From NCBI RefSeq assembly GCF_018691265.1, contig NW_024881303.1, positions 10,409,777-10,473,776 of the forward strand: a DNA stretch of 64,000 nt, read 5' to 3'. Made by a program: the position numbers and the translations under genes. This document shows positions 28,801 to 40,800 of this stretch, piece by piece. Origin of the DNA: Tyto alba. Taxonomy: Eukaryota; Chordata; Aves; Strigiformes; Tytonidae. Every line of letters starts with the position of its first letter. Within the stretch, counting starts at the first letter, position 1. The notes beneath the pieces are model-generated. The model did no database searches. It was given only the letters and a program-made list of their open reading frames with translations, and was not told where the DNA came from.

Positions 28801-31800
28801 CCGCTGACGTGGACGTCAGCCTGAAGGAGCCCCAAGTGACGGTGCCCTCGGGAACCGCCGAGGTGGACGTGACCCTGCCCGGGGCCGAGATCCAAGCGCC
28901 CGGCGTGGAGGTGGCCGTCGAGACGGCCGCCGGAGGAGACGGTGAGAAAGGTCGATTCAAGATGCCCGACGTCAAGATGCCCAGCGTCAAGCTGCCCAAG
29001 GTCAAAGCTCCCCACGTGCAGGTCAGCCTGCCAAAGGCCGAGGTCTCGCTGCCCAAGGGCCAGGCCGAAGTCCAGGAGGGCGAAGTCGCCCTGCAGGGCC
29101 CCCAGGTCGAAGGCGGCCTGGAGGCGGCTGCCGGCAAAGCTGAGGGCGGCGGCATGAAAATCCACATGCCGAAGGTCAAGGTGCCCAGCGTGGCCTTCTC
29201 CAAGCCGACCGTCAAGGCTCCCAAACTGGACGCCGACGTCAGCCTGCCCAAAGTCGACGCCAGCCTGCCAGCGGCAGACCTGAAGGCCGGCACCGGCGCC
29301 GTCAGCATTGCGGCCCCCGACATCCAGCTGCCCTCCGTCGAAGGCTCCCTCGAGCTCCAGGCGCCCGAGATAGCGCTCAAAGTGCCCTCTGCCGAAGGGT
29401 CGCTCGACGGGGCCGAGCTGGAAGGCGCGGGTCTGAAAGGGAAGTTTAAGATGCCCAAGTTCGACAAGCCCAAATTCGGGGTGTCGCCCCTCAAGGCAGA
29501 AGGGCCCGAAGGCGAGCTCAGCCTGGCCGCCGCAGAGGTCGACCTCCCCTCCGCCACCGTGACGGCCGCAGGGGAGGGCCCCGCGCTGGGCCTGAAAGCC
29601 GACGTGCCCGGCGCCAAAAGCGACGGGGCCGGCTGGAAGCTGGAGAAGCCCTCCCTCAAAATGCCCAAAGCTGACATCAAAGCTCCCAAGGTAGACATCA
29701 GCCTCCCGTCCGTCGACGTCACCCTTCCGAAGGCCAGCGTCGACCTGCAGGCACCCGAGGCGGGCCTCGCCCTCGAAGGGGAAGCAAAAGCCCCCGAGAA
29801 GGAGGCCGCCAAGACCAAGGACGGCAAGTTCAAGATGCCCAAGTTCGGCATGCCTTCCTTTGGCTGGTCCAGCAGCAGAGAGGCCAAGGGCACCGTGGCC
29901 GCTGACGTGGATGTCAGCCTGAAGGAGCCCCAAGTGACGGTGCCCTCGGGAACCGCCGAGGTGGACGTGACCCTGCCCGGGGCCGAGATCCAAGCGCCCG
30001 GCGTGGAGGTGGCCGTCGAGACGGCCGCTGGAGGAGACGGTGAGAAAGGTCGATTCAAGATGCCCGACGTCAAGATGCCCAGCGTCAAGCTGCCCAAGGT
30101 CAAAGCTCCCCACGTGCAGGTCAGCCTGCCAAAGGCCGAGGTCTCGCTGCCCAAGGGCCAGGCCGAAGTCCAGGAGGGCGAAGTCGCCCTGCAGGGCCCC
30201 CAGGTCGAAGGCGGCCTGGAGGCGGCTGCCGGCAAAGCTGAGGGCGGCGGCATGAAAATCCACATGCCGAAGGTCAAGGTGCCCAGCGTGGCCTTCTCCA
30301 AGCCGACCGTCAAGGCTCCCAAACTGGACGCCGACGTCAGCCTGCCCAAAGTCGACGCCAGCCTGCCAGAGGCAGACCTGAAGGCCGGCACCGGCGCCGT
30401 CAGCATTGCGGCCCCCGACATCCAGCTGCCCTCCGTCGAAGGCTCCCTCGAGCTCCAGGCGCCCGAGATAGCGCTCAAAGTGCCCTCTGCCGAAGGGTCG
30501 CTCGACGGGGCCGAGCTGGAAGGCGCGGGTCTGAAAGGGAAGTTTAAGATGCCCAAGTTCGACAAGCCCAAATTCGGGGTGTCGCCCCTCAAGGCAGAAG
30601 GGCCCGAAGGCGAGCTCAGCCTGGCCGCCGCAGAGGTCGACCTCCCCTCCGCCACCGTGACGGCCGCAGGGGAGGGCCCCGCGCTGGGCCTGAAAGCCGA
30701 CGTGCCCGGCGCCAAAAGCGACGGGGCCGGCTGGAAGCTGGAGAAGCCCTCCCTCAAAATGCCCAAAGCTGACATCAAAGCTCCCAAGGTAGACATCAGC
30801 CTCCCGTCCGTCGACGTCACCCTTCCGAAGGCCAGCGTCGACCTGCAGGCACCCGAGGCGGGCCTCGCCCTCGAAGGGGAAGCAAAAGCCCCCGAGAAGG
30901 AGGCCGCCAAGACCAAGGACGGCAAGTTCAAGATGCCCAAGTTCGGCATGCCTTCCTTTGGCTGGTCCAGCAGCAGAGAGGCCAAGGGCACCGTGGCCGC
31001 TGACGTGGACGTCAGCCTGAAGGAGCCCCAAGTGACGGTGCCCTCGGGAACCGCCGAGGTGGACGTGACCCTGCCCGGGGCCGAGATCCAAGCGCCCGGC
31101 GTGGAGGTGGCCGTCGAGACGGCCGCTGGAGGAGACGGTGAGAAAGGTCGATTCAAGATGCCCGACGTCAAGATGCCCAGCGTCAAGCTGCCCAAGGTCA
31201 AAGCTCCCCACGTGCAGGTCAGCCTGCCAAAGGCCGAGGTCTCGCTGCCCAAGGGCCAGGCCGAAGTCCAGGAGGGCGAAGTCGCCCTGCAGGGCCCCCA
31301 GGTCGAAGGCGGCCTGGAGGCGGCTGCCGGCAAAGCTGAGGGCGGCGGCATGAAAATCCACATGCCGAAGGTCAAGGTGCCCAGCGTGGCCTTCTCCAAG
31401 CCGACCGTCAAGGCTCCCAAACTGGACGCCGACGTCAGCCTGCCCAAAGTCGACGCCAGCCTGCCAGAGGCAGACCTGAAGGCCGGCACCGGCGCCGTCA
31501 GCATTGCGGCCCCCGACATCCAGCTGCCCTCCGTCGAAGGCTCCCTCGAGCTCCAGGCGCCCGAGATAGCGCTCAAAGTGCCCTCTGCCGAAGGGTCGCT
31601 CGACGGGGCCGAGCTGGAAGGCGCGGGTCTGAAAGGGAAGTTTAAGATGCCCAAGTTCGACAAGCCCAAATTCGGGGTGTCGCCCCTCAAGGCAGAAGGG
31701 CCCGAAGGCGAGCTCAGCCTGGCCGCCGCAGAGGTCGACCTCCCCTCCGCCACCGTGACGGCCGCAGGGGAGGGCCCCGCGCTGGGCCTGAAAGCCGACG

Positions 31801-34800
31801 TGCCCGGCGCCAAAAGCGACGGGGCCGGCTGGAAGCTGGAGAAGCCCTCCCTCAAAATGCCCAAAGCTGACATCAAAGCTCCCAAGGTAGACATCAGCCT
31901 CCCGTCCGTCGACGTCACCCTTCCGAAGGCCAGCGTCGACCTGCAGGCACCCGAGGCGGGCCTCGCCCTCGAAGGGGAAGCAAAAGCCCCCGAGAAGGAG
32001 GCCGCCAAGACCAAGGACGGCAAGTTCAAGATGCCCAAGTTCGGCATGCCTTCCTTTGGCTGGTCCAGCAGCAGAGAGGCCAAGGGCACCGTGGCCGCTG
32101 ACGTGGACGTCAGCCTGAAGGAGCCCCAAGTGACGGTGCCCTCGGGAACCGCCGAGGTGGACGTGACCCTGCCCGGGGCCGAGATCCAAGCGCCCGGCGT
32201 GGAGGTGGCCGTCGAGACGGCCGCCGGAGGAGACGGTGAGAAAGGTCGATTCAAGATGCCCGACGTCAAGATGCCCAGCGTCAAGCTGCCCAAGGTCAAA
32301 GCTCCCCACGTGCAGGTCAGCCTGCCAAAGGCCGAGGTCTCGCTGCCCAAGGGCCAGGCCGAAGTCCAGGAGGGCGAAGTCGCCCTGCAGGGCCCCAGGT
32401 CGAAGGCGGCCTGGAGGCGGCTGCCGGCAAAGCTGAGGGCGGCGGCATGAAAATCCACATGCCGAAGGTCAAGGTGCCCAGCGTGGCCTTCTCCAAGCCG
32501 ACCGTCAAGGCTCCCAAACTGGACGCCGACGTCAGCCTGCCCAAAGTCGACGCCAGCCTGCCAGAGGCAGACCTGAAGGCCGGCACCGGCGCCGTCAGCA
32601 TTGCGGCCCCCGACATCCAGCTGCCCTCCGTCGAAGGCTCCCTCGAGCTCCAGGCGCCCGAGATAGCGCTCAAAGTGCCCTCTGCCGAAGGGTCGCTCGA
32701 CGGGGCCGAGCTGGAAGGCGCGGGTCTGAAAGGGAAGTTTAAGATGCCCAAGTTCGACAAGCCCAAATTCGGGGTGTCGCCCCTCAAGGCAGAAGGGCCC
32801 GAAGGCGAGCTCAGCCTGGCCGCCGCAGAGGTCGACCTCCCCTCCGCCACCGTGACGGCCGCAGGGGAGGGCCCCGCGCTGGGCCTGAAAGCCGACGTGC
32901 CCGGCGCCAAAAGCGACGGGGCCGGCTGGAAGCTGGAGAAGCCCTCCCTCAAAATGCCCAAAGCTGACATCAAAGCTCCCAAGGTAGACATCAGCCTCCC
33001 GTCCGTCGACGTCACCCTTCCGAAGGCCAGCGTCGACCTGCAGGCACCCGAGGCGGGCCTCGCCCTCGAAGGGGAAGCAAAAGCCCCCGAGAAGGAGGCC
33101 GCCAAGACCAAGGACGGCAAGTTCAAGATGCCCAAGTTCGGCATGCCTTCCTTTGGCTGGTCCAGCAGCAGAGAGGCCAAGGGCACCGTGGCCGCTGACG
33201 TGGACGTCAGCCTGAAGGAGCCCCAAGTGACGGTGCCCTCGGGAACCGCCGAGGTGGACGTGACCCTGCCCGGGGCCGAGATCCAAGCGCCCGGCGTGGA
33301 GGTGGCCGTCGAGACGGCCGCCGGAGGAGACGGTGAGAAAGGTCGATTCAAGATGCCCGACGTCAAGATGCCCAGCGTCAAGCTGCCCAAGGTCAAAGCT
33401 CCCCACGTGCAGGTCAGCCTGCCAAAGGCCGAGGTCTCGCTGCCCAAGGGCCAGGCCGAAGTCCAGGAGGGCGAAGTCGCCCTGCAGGGCCCCCAGGTCG
33501 AAGGCGGCCTGGAGGCGGCTGCCGGCAAAGCTGAGGGCGGCGGCATGAAAATCCACATGCCGAAGGTCAAGGTGCCCAGCGTGGCCTTCTCCAAGCCGAC
33601 CGTCAAGGCTCCCAAACTGGACGCCGACGTCAGCCTGCCCAAAGTCGACGCCAGCCTGCCAGAGGCAGACCTGAAGGCCGGCACCGGCGCCGTCAGCATT
33701 GCGGCCCCCGACATCCAGCTGCCCTCCGTCGAAGGCTCCCTCGAGCTCCAGGCGCCCGAGATAGCGCTCAAAGTGCCCTCTGCCGAAGGGTCGCTCGACG
33801 GGGCCGAGCTGGAAGGCGCGGGTCTGAAAGGGAAGTTTAAGATGCCCAAGTTCGACAAGCCCAAATTCGGGGTGTCGCCCCTCAAGGCAGAAGGGCCCGA
33901 AGGCGAGCTCAGCCTGGCCGCCGCAGAGGTCGACCTCCCCTCCGCCACCGTGACGGCCGCAGGGGAGGGCCCCGCGCTGGGCCTGAAAGCCGACGTGCCC
34001 GGCGCCAAAAGCGACGGGGCCGGCTGGAAGCTGGAGAAGCCCTCCCTCAAAATGCCCAAAGCTGACATCAAAGCTCCCAAGGTAGACATCAGCCTCCCGT
34101 CCGTCGACATCACCCTTCCGAAGGCCAGCGTCGACCTGCAGGCACCCGAGGCGGGCCTCGCCCTCGAAGGGGAAGCAAAAGCCCCCGAGAAGGAGGCCGC
34201 CAAGACCAAGGACGGCAAGTTCAAGATGCCCAAGTTCGGCATGCCTTCCTTTGGCTGGTCCAGCAGCAGAGAGGCCAAGGGCACCGTGGCCGCTGACGTG
34301 GACGTCAGCCTGAAGGAGCCCCAAGTGACGGTGCCCTCGGGAACCGCCGAGGTGGACGTGACCCTGCCCGGGGCCGAGATCCAAGCGCCCAGCGTGGAGG
34401 TGGCCGTCGAGACGGCCGCCGGAGGAGACGGTGAGAAAGGTCGATTCAAGATGCCCGACGTCAAGATGCCCAGCGTCAAGCTGCCCAAGGTCAAAGCTCC
34501 CCACGTGCAGGTCAGCCTGCCAAAGGCCGAGGTCTCGCTGCCCAAGGGCCAGGCCGAAGTCCAGGAGGGCGAAGTCGCCCTGCAGGGCCCCCAGGTCGAA
34601 GGCGTCCTGGAGGCGGCTGCCGGCAAAGCTGAGGGCGGCGGCATGAAAATCCACATGCCGAAGGTCAAGGTGCCCAGCGTGGCCTTCTCCAAGCCGACCG
34701 TCAAGGCTCCCAAACTGGACGCCGACGTCAGCCTGCCCAAAGTCGACGCCAGCCTGCCAGAGGCAGACCTGAAGGCCGGCACCGGCGCCGTCAGCATTGC

Positions 34801-37800
34801 GGCCCCCGACATCCAGCTGCCCTCCGTCGAAGGCTCCCTCGAGCTCCAGGCGCCCGAGATAGCGCTCAAAGTGCCCTCTGCCGAAGGGTCGCTCGACGGG
34901 GCCGAGCTGGAAGGCGCGGGTCTGAAAGGGAAGTTTAAGATGCCCAAGTTCGACAAGCCCAAATTCGGGGTGTCGCCCCTCAAGGCAGAAGGGCCCGAAG
35001 GCGAGCTCAGCCTGGCCGCCGCAGAGGTCGACCTCCCCTCCGCCACCGTGACGGCCGCAGGGGAGGGCCCCGCGCTGGGCCTGAAAGCCGACGTGCCCGG
35101 CGCCAAAAGCGACGGGGCCGGCTGGAAGCTGGAGAAGCCCTCCCTCAAAATGCCCAAAGCTGACATCAAAGCTCCCAAGGTAGACATCAGCCTCCCGTCC
35201 GTCGACGTCACCCTTCCGAAGGCCAGCGTCGACCTGCAGGCACCCGAGGCGGGCCTCGCCCTCGAAGGGGAAGCAAAAGCCCCCGAGAAGGAGGCCGCCA
35301 AGACCAAGGACGGCAAGTTCAAGATGCCCAAGTTCGGCATGCCTTCCTTTGGCTGGTCCAGCAGCAGAGAGGCCAAGGGCACCGTGGCCGCTGACGTGGA
35401 CGTCAGCCTGAAGGAGCCCCAAGTGACGGTGCCCTCGGGAACCGCCGAGGTGGACGTGACCCTGCCCGGGGCCGAGATCCAAGCGCCCGGCGTGGAGGTG
35501 GCCGTCGAGACGGCCGCCGGAGGAGACGGTGAGAAAGGTCGATTCAAGATGCCCGACGTCAAGATGCCCAGCGTCAAGCTGCCCAAGGTCAAAGCTCCCC
35601 ACGTGCAGGTCAGCCTGCCAAAGGCCGAGGTCTCGCTGCCCAAGGGCCAGGCCGAAGTCCAGGAGGGCGAAGTCGCCCTGCAGGGCCCCCAGGTCGAAGG
35701 CGGCCTGGAGGCGGCTGCCGGCAAAGCTGAGGGCGGCGGCATGAAAATCCACATGCCGAAGGTCAAGGTGCCCAGCGTGGCCTTCTCCAAGCCGACCGTC
35801 AAGGCTCCCAAACTGGACGCCGACGTCAGCCTGCCCAAAGTCGACGCCAGCCTGCCAGAGGCAGACCTGAAGGCCGGCACCGGCGCCGTCAGCATTGCGG
35901 CCCCCGACATCCAGCTGCCCTCCGTCGAAGGCTCCCTCGAGCTCCAGGCGCCCGAGATAGCGCTCAAAGTGCCCTCTGCCGAAGGGTCGCTCGACGGGGC
36001 CGAGCTGGAAGGCGCGGGTCTGAAAGGGAAGTTTAAGATGCCCAAGTTCGACAAGCCCAAATTCGGGGTGTCGCCCCTCAAGGCAGAAGGGCCCGAAGGC
36101 GAGCTCAGCCTGGCCGCCGCAGAGGTCGACCTCCCCTCCGCCACCGTGACGGCCGCAGGGGAGGGCCCCGCGCTGGGCCTGAAAGCCGACGTGCCCGGCG
36201 CCAAAAGCGACGGGGCCGGCTGGAAGCTGGAGAAGCCCTCCCTCAAAATGCCCAAAGCTGACATCAAAGCTCCCAAGGTAGACATCAGCCTCCCGTCCGT
36301 CGACGTCACCCTTCCGAAGGCCAGCGTCGACCTGCAGGCACCCGAGGCGGGCCTCGCCCTCGAAGGGGAAGCAAAAGCCCCCGAGAAGGAGGCCGCCAAG
36401 ACCAAGGACGGCAAGTTCAAGATGCCCAAGTTCGGCATGCCTTCCTTTGGCTGGTCCAGCAGCAGAGAGGCCAAGGGCACCGTGGCCGCTGACGTGGACG
36501 TCAGCCTGAAGGAGCCCCAAGTGACGGTGCCCTCGGGAACCGCCGAGGTGGACGTGACCCTGCCCGGGGCCGAGATCCAAGCGCCTGCCTTTGACGTTGG
36601 CATAGATTCTTCCTCCCGAAAAGAGGATGAGAGTGGTAAAGCTAAAAGTTCTCTTTTTAGAATTCCTAGGGTTTCCCTTTCTAAAAGTTCTAAACCACAT
36701 TCTCAGAGTAAGGCTGGTGTTGAATTTTCTGGGTCAGAAATTCTTTCTTATTCAGTTATAGAGGATGCTCCTGCAGTTCTTTCAGGCAGTGTCGGATCTA
36801 AGCTTCTTCATGACAGTAAGGTTGATAGTGGCTCTAAGTCTACTAAATTCAGAATTCCTAACTTGGGTTTTTCCAAAATTGATATTGATTCTTCTAAAAT
36901 TCAACATGATTCCCCATTTCCTAAAGACGATATTACTCTTACTAAATATCAAATGAATCTAGGAGAATCTGAATCAAAAATATCATCTCTTATTGATGAA
37001 GATTGTTCTGTAACAGATTTTGAAATTTTAAATGAAGATATTTCTTTGGAGGAAGGAATTCTGAAGCCAGGATTGAAAACTCCTGCTGCTGAAATATCTG
37101 TGGGTGACACAGAGGTTACAGTTAAAATTCCTAAATTCCGAAAGCCAAAATTTGGAATTTCTTGGTCTAAGGGAAAACCCTCAGAAAGTGACATTGGTTC
37201 CAAAGTGGAATCTGAAATTTCCCAATGCAGGATAACATCTTATGTAGCTGATACTGATTTTGAAAAAAGAACGCAGATCTCTGATGCCCAGTTAGGTGTA
37301 AAGATGTACAAACCCTCACCTGAATTTTGTCTGGATGCACCAACATTGGATGTCAGTCTCCCATCAATGGAAGTTACCATGCCAAAATTAGAAGTAGAAG
37401 TCCATGGCCTAGATTTAGAGTGCAGTGCAGAACAGGAAATAGTTTCCAAAGACAAGGACACTGAGGAGAAAGAAAACAAATTTAAAACATCAAAATTCAA
37501 ACTTCCTTCATTTAGTTGGTCGCCAAAGAAAGAAGTTATTGGTCCTTCTGAAGTTGAGGTACATCTGGAAGAACCAACTTTGTCTTCTCTATCTGGAGAC
37601 ACAGAATCTGAAATAAAATTTCCTACCCCTGATAATCAATACCCTCACATGGAATTTGATACATCAACAGAAAAGGATAGTGAAAAGAGCAGAAACAAGA
37701 AGTCCCAATTTATTATGCCAAAGATCTCATTTCCTAAAATTAAAGGTCAAAAAGGCCAGATCTCTCTGCCCATAGTGGAAGCTGATGCTTGTGCTCCCAA

Positions 37801-40800
37801 AGAAGAAAAAGAAGGTGTTTCAGTAGAGAAATCTGAGAAAGGGACTAGTGGAGAAGGGGCAGGAATGGGCATAAAAATGCCAAAAGTTACGGTCCCTACG
37901 TTGGAATTTTCCAAACCAGGAGTCAAATCTCCCAAAATAGACATGGATATTAGAATGCCTACAGATGAGGTCATACTTCCTAGATGTGAAGAAGATGACC
38001 TGACATTGAAATCAGCTGCTGTTAATGCCAGCCTCTCCACCTCAGATATTAAGATAGTAACTGAGGGCTCCCTTGAGGTAGAGTGTCCTGACACAAGTGC
38101 TGAAAGAACATCAAGTGAAATTGCTGTAGGTGATGTAGAAATAAAAATTGAAGGTCCTGAAGGGAAAACAAAAATGTCTAAATTCCAAATGCCAAAGTTT
38201 GGAATTACACATTCTAAAGGGAAAGGATCAGAAAAGGAGGTCATCCAATCCAAATCAGAAGTCAAGGTTCCCCAACTAAAATCAATGGTAGAAATAGCTG
38301 ACATTGCTGTTGAAGCACCAAATTTGGAGGTGAAATGTGGTACAGGAACAGAAACTTACAGCTCTAAAGTCAAAATGACCAAAGCTGACAATAAGGCATC
38401 AGAGGCTGATGTTCACCTCCCACCAGCTGGCATTTTTATTCCAAAACCAGACAGTGATATTCAGGATTCAGATGCAGCACTAAAAATAAAAGGGGAAATA
38501 AAACAAGATGGAGATGGAGAAGAGAAAGAAGGGCATTTCAAAATGCCAAAATTCAAACTTCCATCCTTCAGTTGGTCACCAAAGAAGGAAGCAAGTGTTA
38601 AACAGGATTCTGGAGCAAATTTGGAAGATCATAAACTTGCTCTAATGTCAAGCAGAGTAGACACAGAAGTGAGAGGAACTGCAACTGATGATCAAGGTAC
38701 TGGGACAGCCCTTGATCTGGAAGTATCTGCAGGAAAAGTTGAACAAAAAAGTCCAGTTAAAAAGCCTCAGTTTGTCATGCCTAAAATTTCTCTCTCTAAG
38801 ATCAAGGTTCCCAAATCTCAGACTCATTCACCAAAAGTTGGAGCTGATGCTACTATTCCTAAAACAGAAAGAGAGGGTGATGATTCAATACAGATACCTG
38901 ATATAGAAAGAAGTCATGCTGAAAGGACAGAAGAAGGGGCACAAATAAGCATAAAACTGGCTGATGTTAAAATCCCCACTCTGGAGTTTTCCAAAATAGA
39001 AACTGGAGCCTCCCAAACTGAAATGGGAGTCAGCTCAGCAAAGATTGATGCTTCTCTGCCTCCCTCAGAGGGGAGTTTTCAACAAGTTGTCCTCAAATCA
39101 AGTTCTACTGATGAAGATACAATTCAAAAAACAGGTATTAAGTTCACCAAAGGAGAAGCTTCAGTTGAACTGAGGAGCCCTGAAATAGTAACAGAAAGAT
39201 CATCAGTTGTGGATGGAAGAAAGATGAAGTTGGAAGGTCCTGAGGGAAAGATTAAAATGCCCAAATTCCAGAAGCCAAAATTTGGAATCTCCCTAACAAA
39301 AGGGAAAGTCCCAGAGACAGAGATCAGCTCTCCAGAAATAGAAGCTGAGCTACCCCAGTTAAAAATGACAAATGAAGTTGCCGACATTTCTGTGGGAGTT
39401 CCAGCACCAGAACTTACATCGGATATGTCAGATTCTGGAGTAGGTGTTTGTAAGATAAAAACACCCCAAGTTCTGACAGCTGGTGTTGAAGCTCCAAAGG
39501 TAGACATAAGCCCCAAGTTAGTGTCTAAACCAATGGCAGAGGGAGCTATTGAGAGCCTTGAGGAGAAAGAGATAAAATTAAAAGAAGAAATAAAAGCTGA
39601 AGAAATTCAGACTGAAGAACATCAGGGATGGTTTAAAATGCCAAAATTCAGAATACCTGCATTTGGCAGGACATCCTTAAAGGAAAAAAAAGGTGATGCT
39701 GATATTGAAAGTATGGAAAAAGCTCAGGCAGGCATTCCCTCTGCCAAAGTGCAAACTGAAACAAGTGTTCCTGAAAATACCTTCTCATTACCAGTTGCTG
39801 AAATTACTATTGGAAAAGAAGAGATTCCAAAATTAGGAGATTCTGTGAAGAGTTCTGATGTTAGCTTGTCAAAGATGGAAGGAGATACTTCATTATCCAC
39901 AGAAAGAACATACAGTAGAGTGAATATTCCAAAACCTGAAACTTATGCAGACATAGTTAAGCATGGTGCTGACGGCCAAAAAATGCACACTTCAGAATTC
40001 ACAGTGTCTTCAGCAGAGTTGTCTAAATCATACCTAAGTGCTTCAGAAATTGACAAAGACAAGAGTCTAACAAATAGGTTTCCTACATGTACTCTGACTC
40101 TTCAAGATCATAAAGTCAAATCACAGGATATAGAAGTCCCAAAGGTAGAAAGTTCCACTAAATTAGAGACTTCAGGAGTAAGATGTAAATTGTCACCAGC
40201 TGAAATTACTCTGGATGCAACACAGGAGAAAATAGATGTTAGTCTTCCAGAAGAAGAACTAGATATTAAAAATCAAGAGGCGGTCATTAAAAAAGAAAAG
40301 CTAAAGGGTGAGATGAAAATTATGGGAAAAGACAGTGAAGGAAGCCAGTTAAAAAGGCCTACCTGTGAATGGTCTATGACAAAGGGATCAGAAGATGGTA
40401 CTTATGTTACAGCTAAGCTGGATGATGTAAAGGGAGTGAAGATGGATGTTAAAATCGCTAGAGTAGATCCTGGAATGAAATTTCAAGTGAAAAGTATTGA
40501 AAAGGACATGCCTGCAGGGGTGGAAGTGCAAGTAGAAGATAGGGCAGAAACAAGTAAAATTAAAACATACAAGTTTGAGATTCCAAAGTTTGGAGTGTTG
40601 CATTCAGAAGTGAAGCATTTTGAAGATGACATCAATTTGCCAAAGTCAGAAGCTGATTCAGTATCTAAAACTGAAATAGGCACAGCAGAAATACAGTTTC
40701 AAAAACCAGAAAGATCTATTGGCCTGAAAAGTCCAGCTCTAGATCTTACAGAAGCATCTGCCAGAATACCAGTGGAAACAGTGGACAAAACACAAGGTGG

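Noticed and set aside
19752..32309. 4185-codon minus-strand open frame
   Set aside because: It is periodic with the AHNAK2 array and vanishes outside it. It exists because the unit length is divisible by three and the codons are G+C-rich.
20158..35744. A 71-codon Arg/Cys/Ser-rich plus-strand frame repeated once per unit
   Set aside because: It is the shifted reading of the AHNAK2 unit, identical in each copy.
19791..36585. Array as a satellite or centromeric repeat
   Set aside because: The unit keeps a protein frame with AHNAK motifs and joins in frame to unique AHNAK2 sequence on both sides.
19775..36700. 5641-codon minus-strand open frame
   Set aside because: Same cause. It changes phase at the unit-12 deletion and has no independent start, splice or domain evidence.
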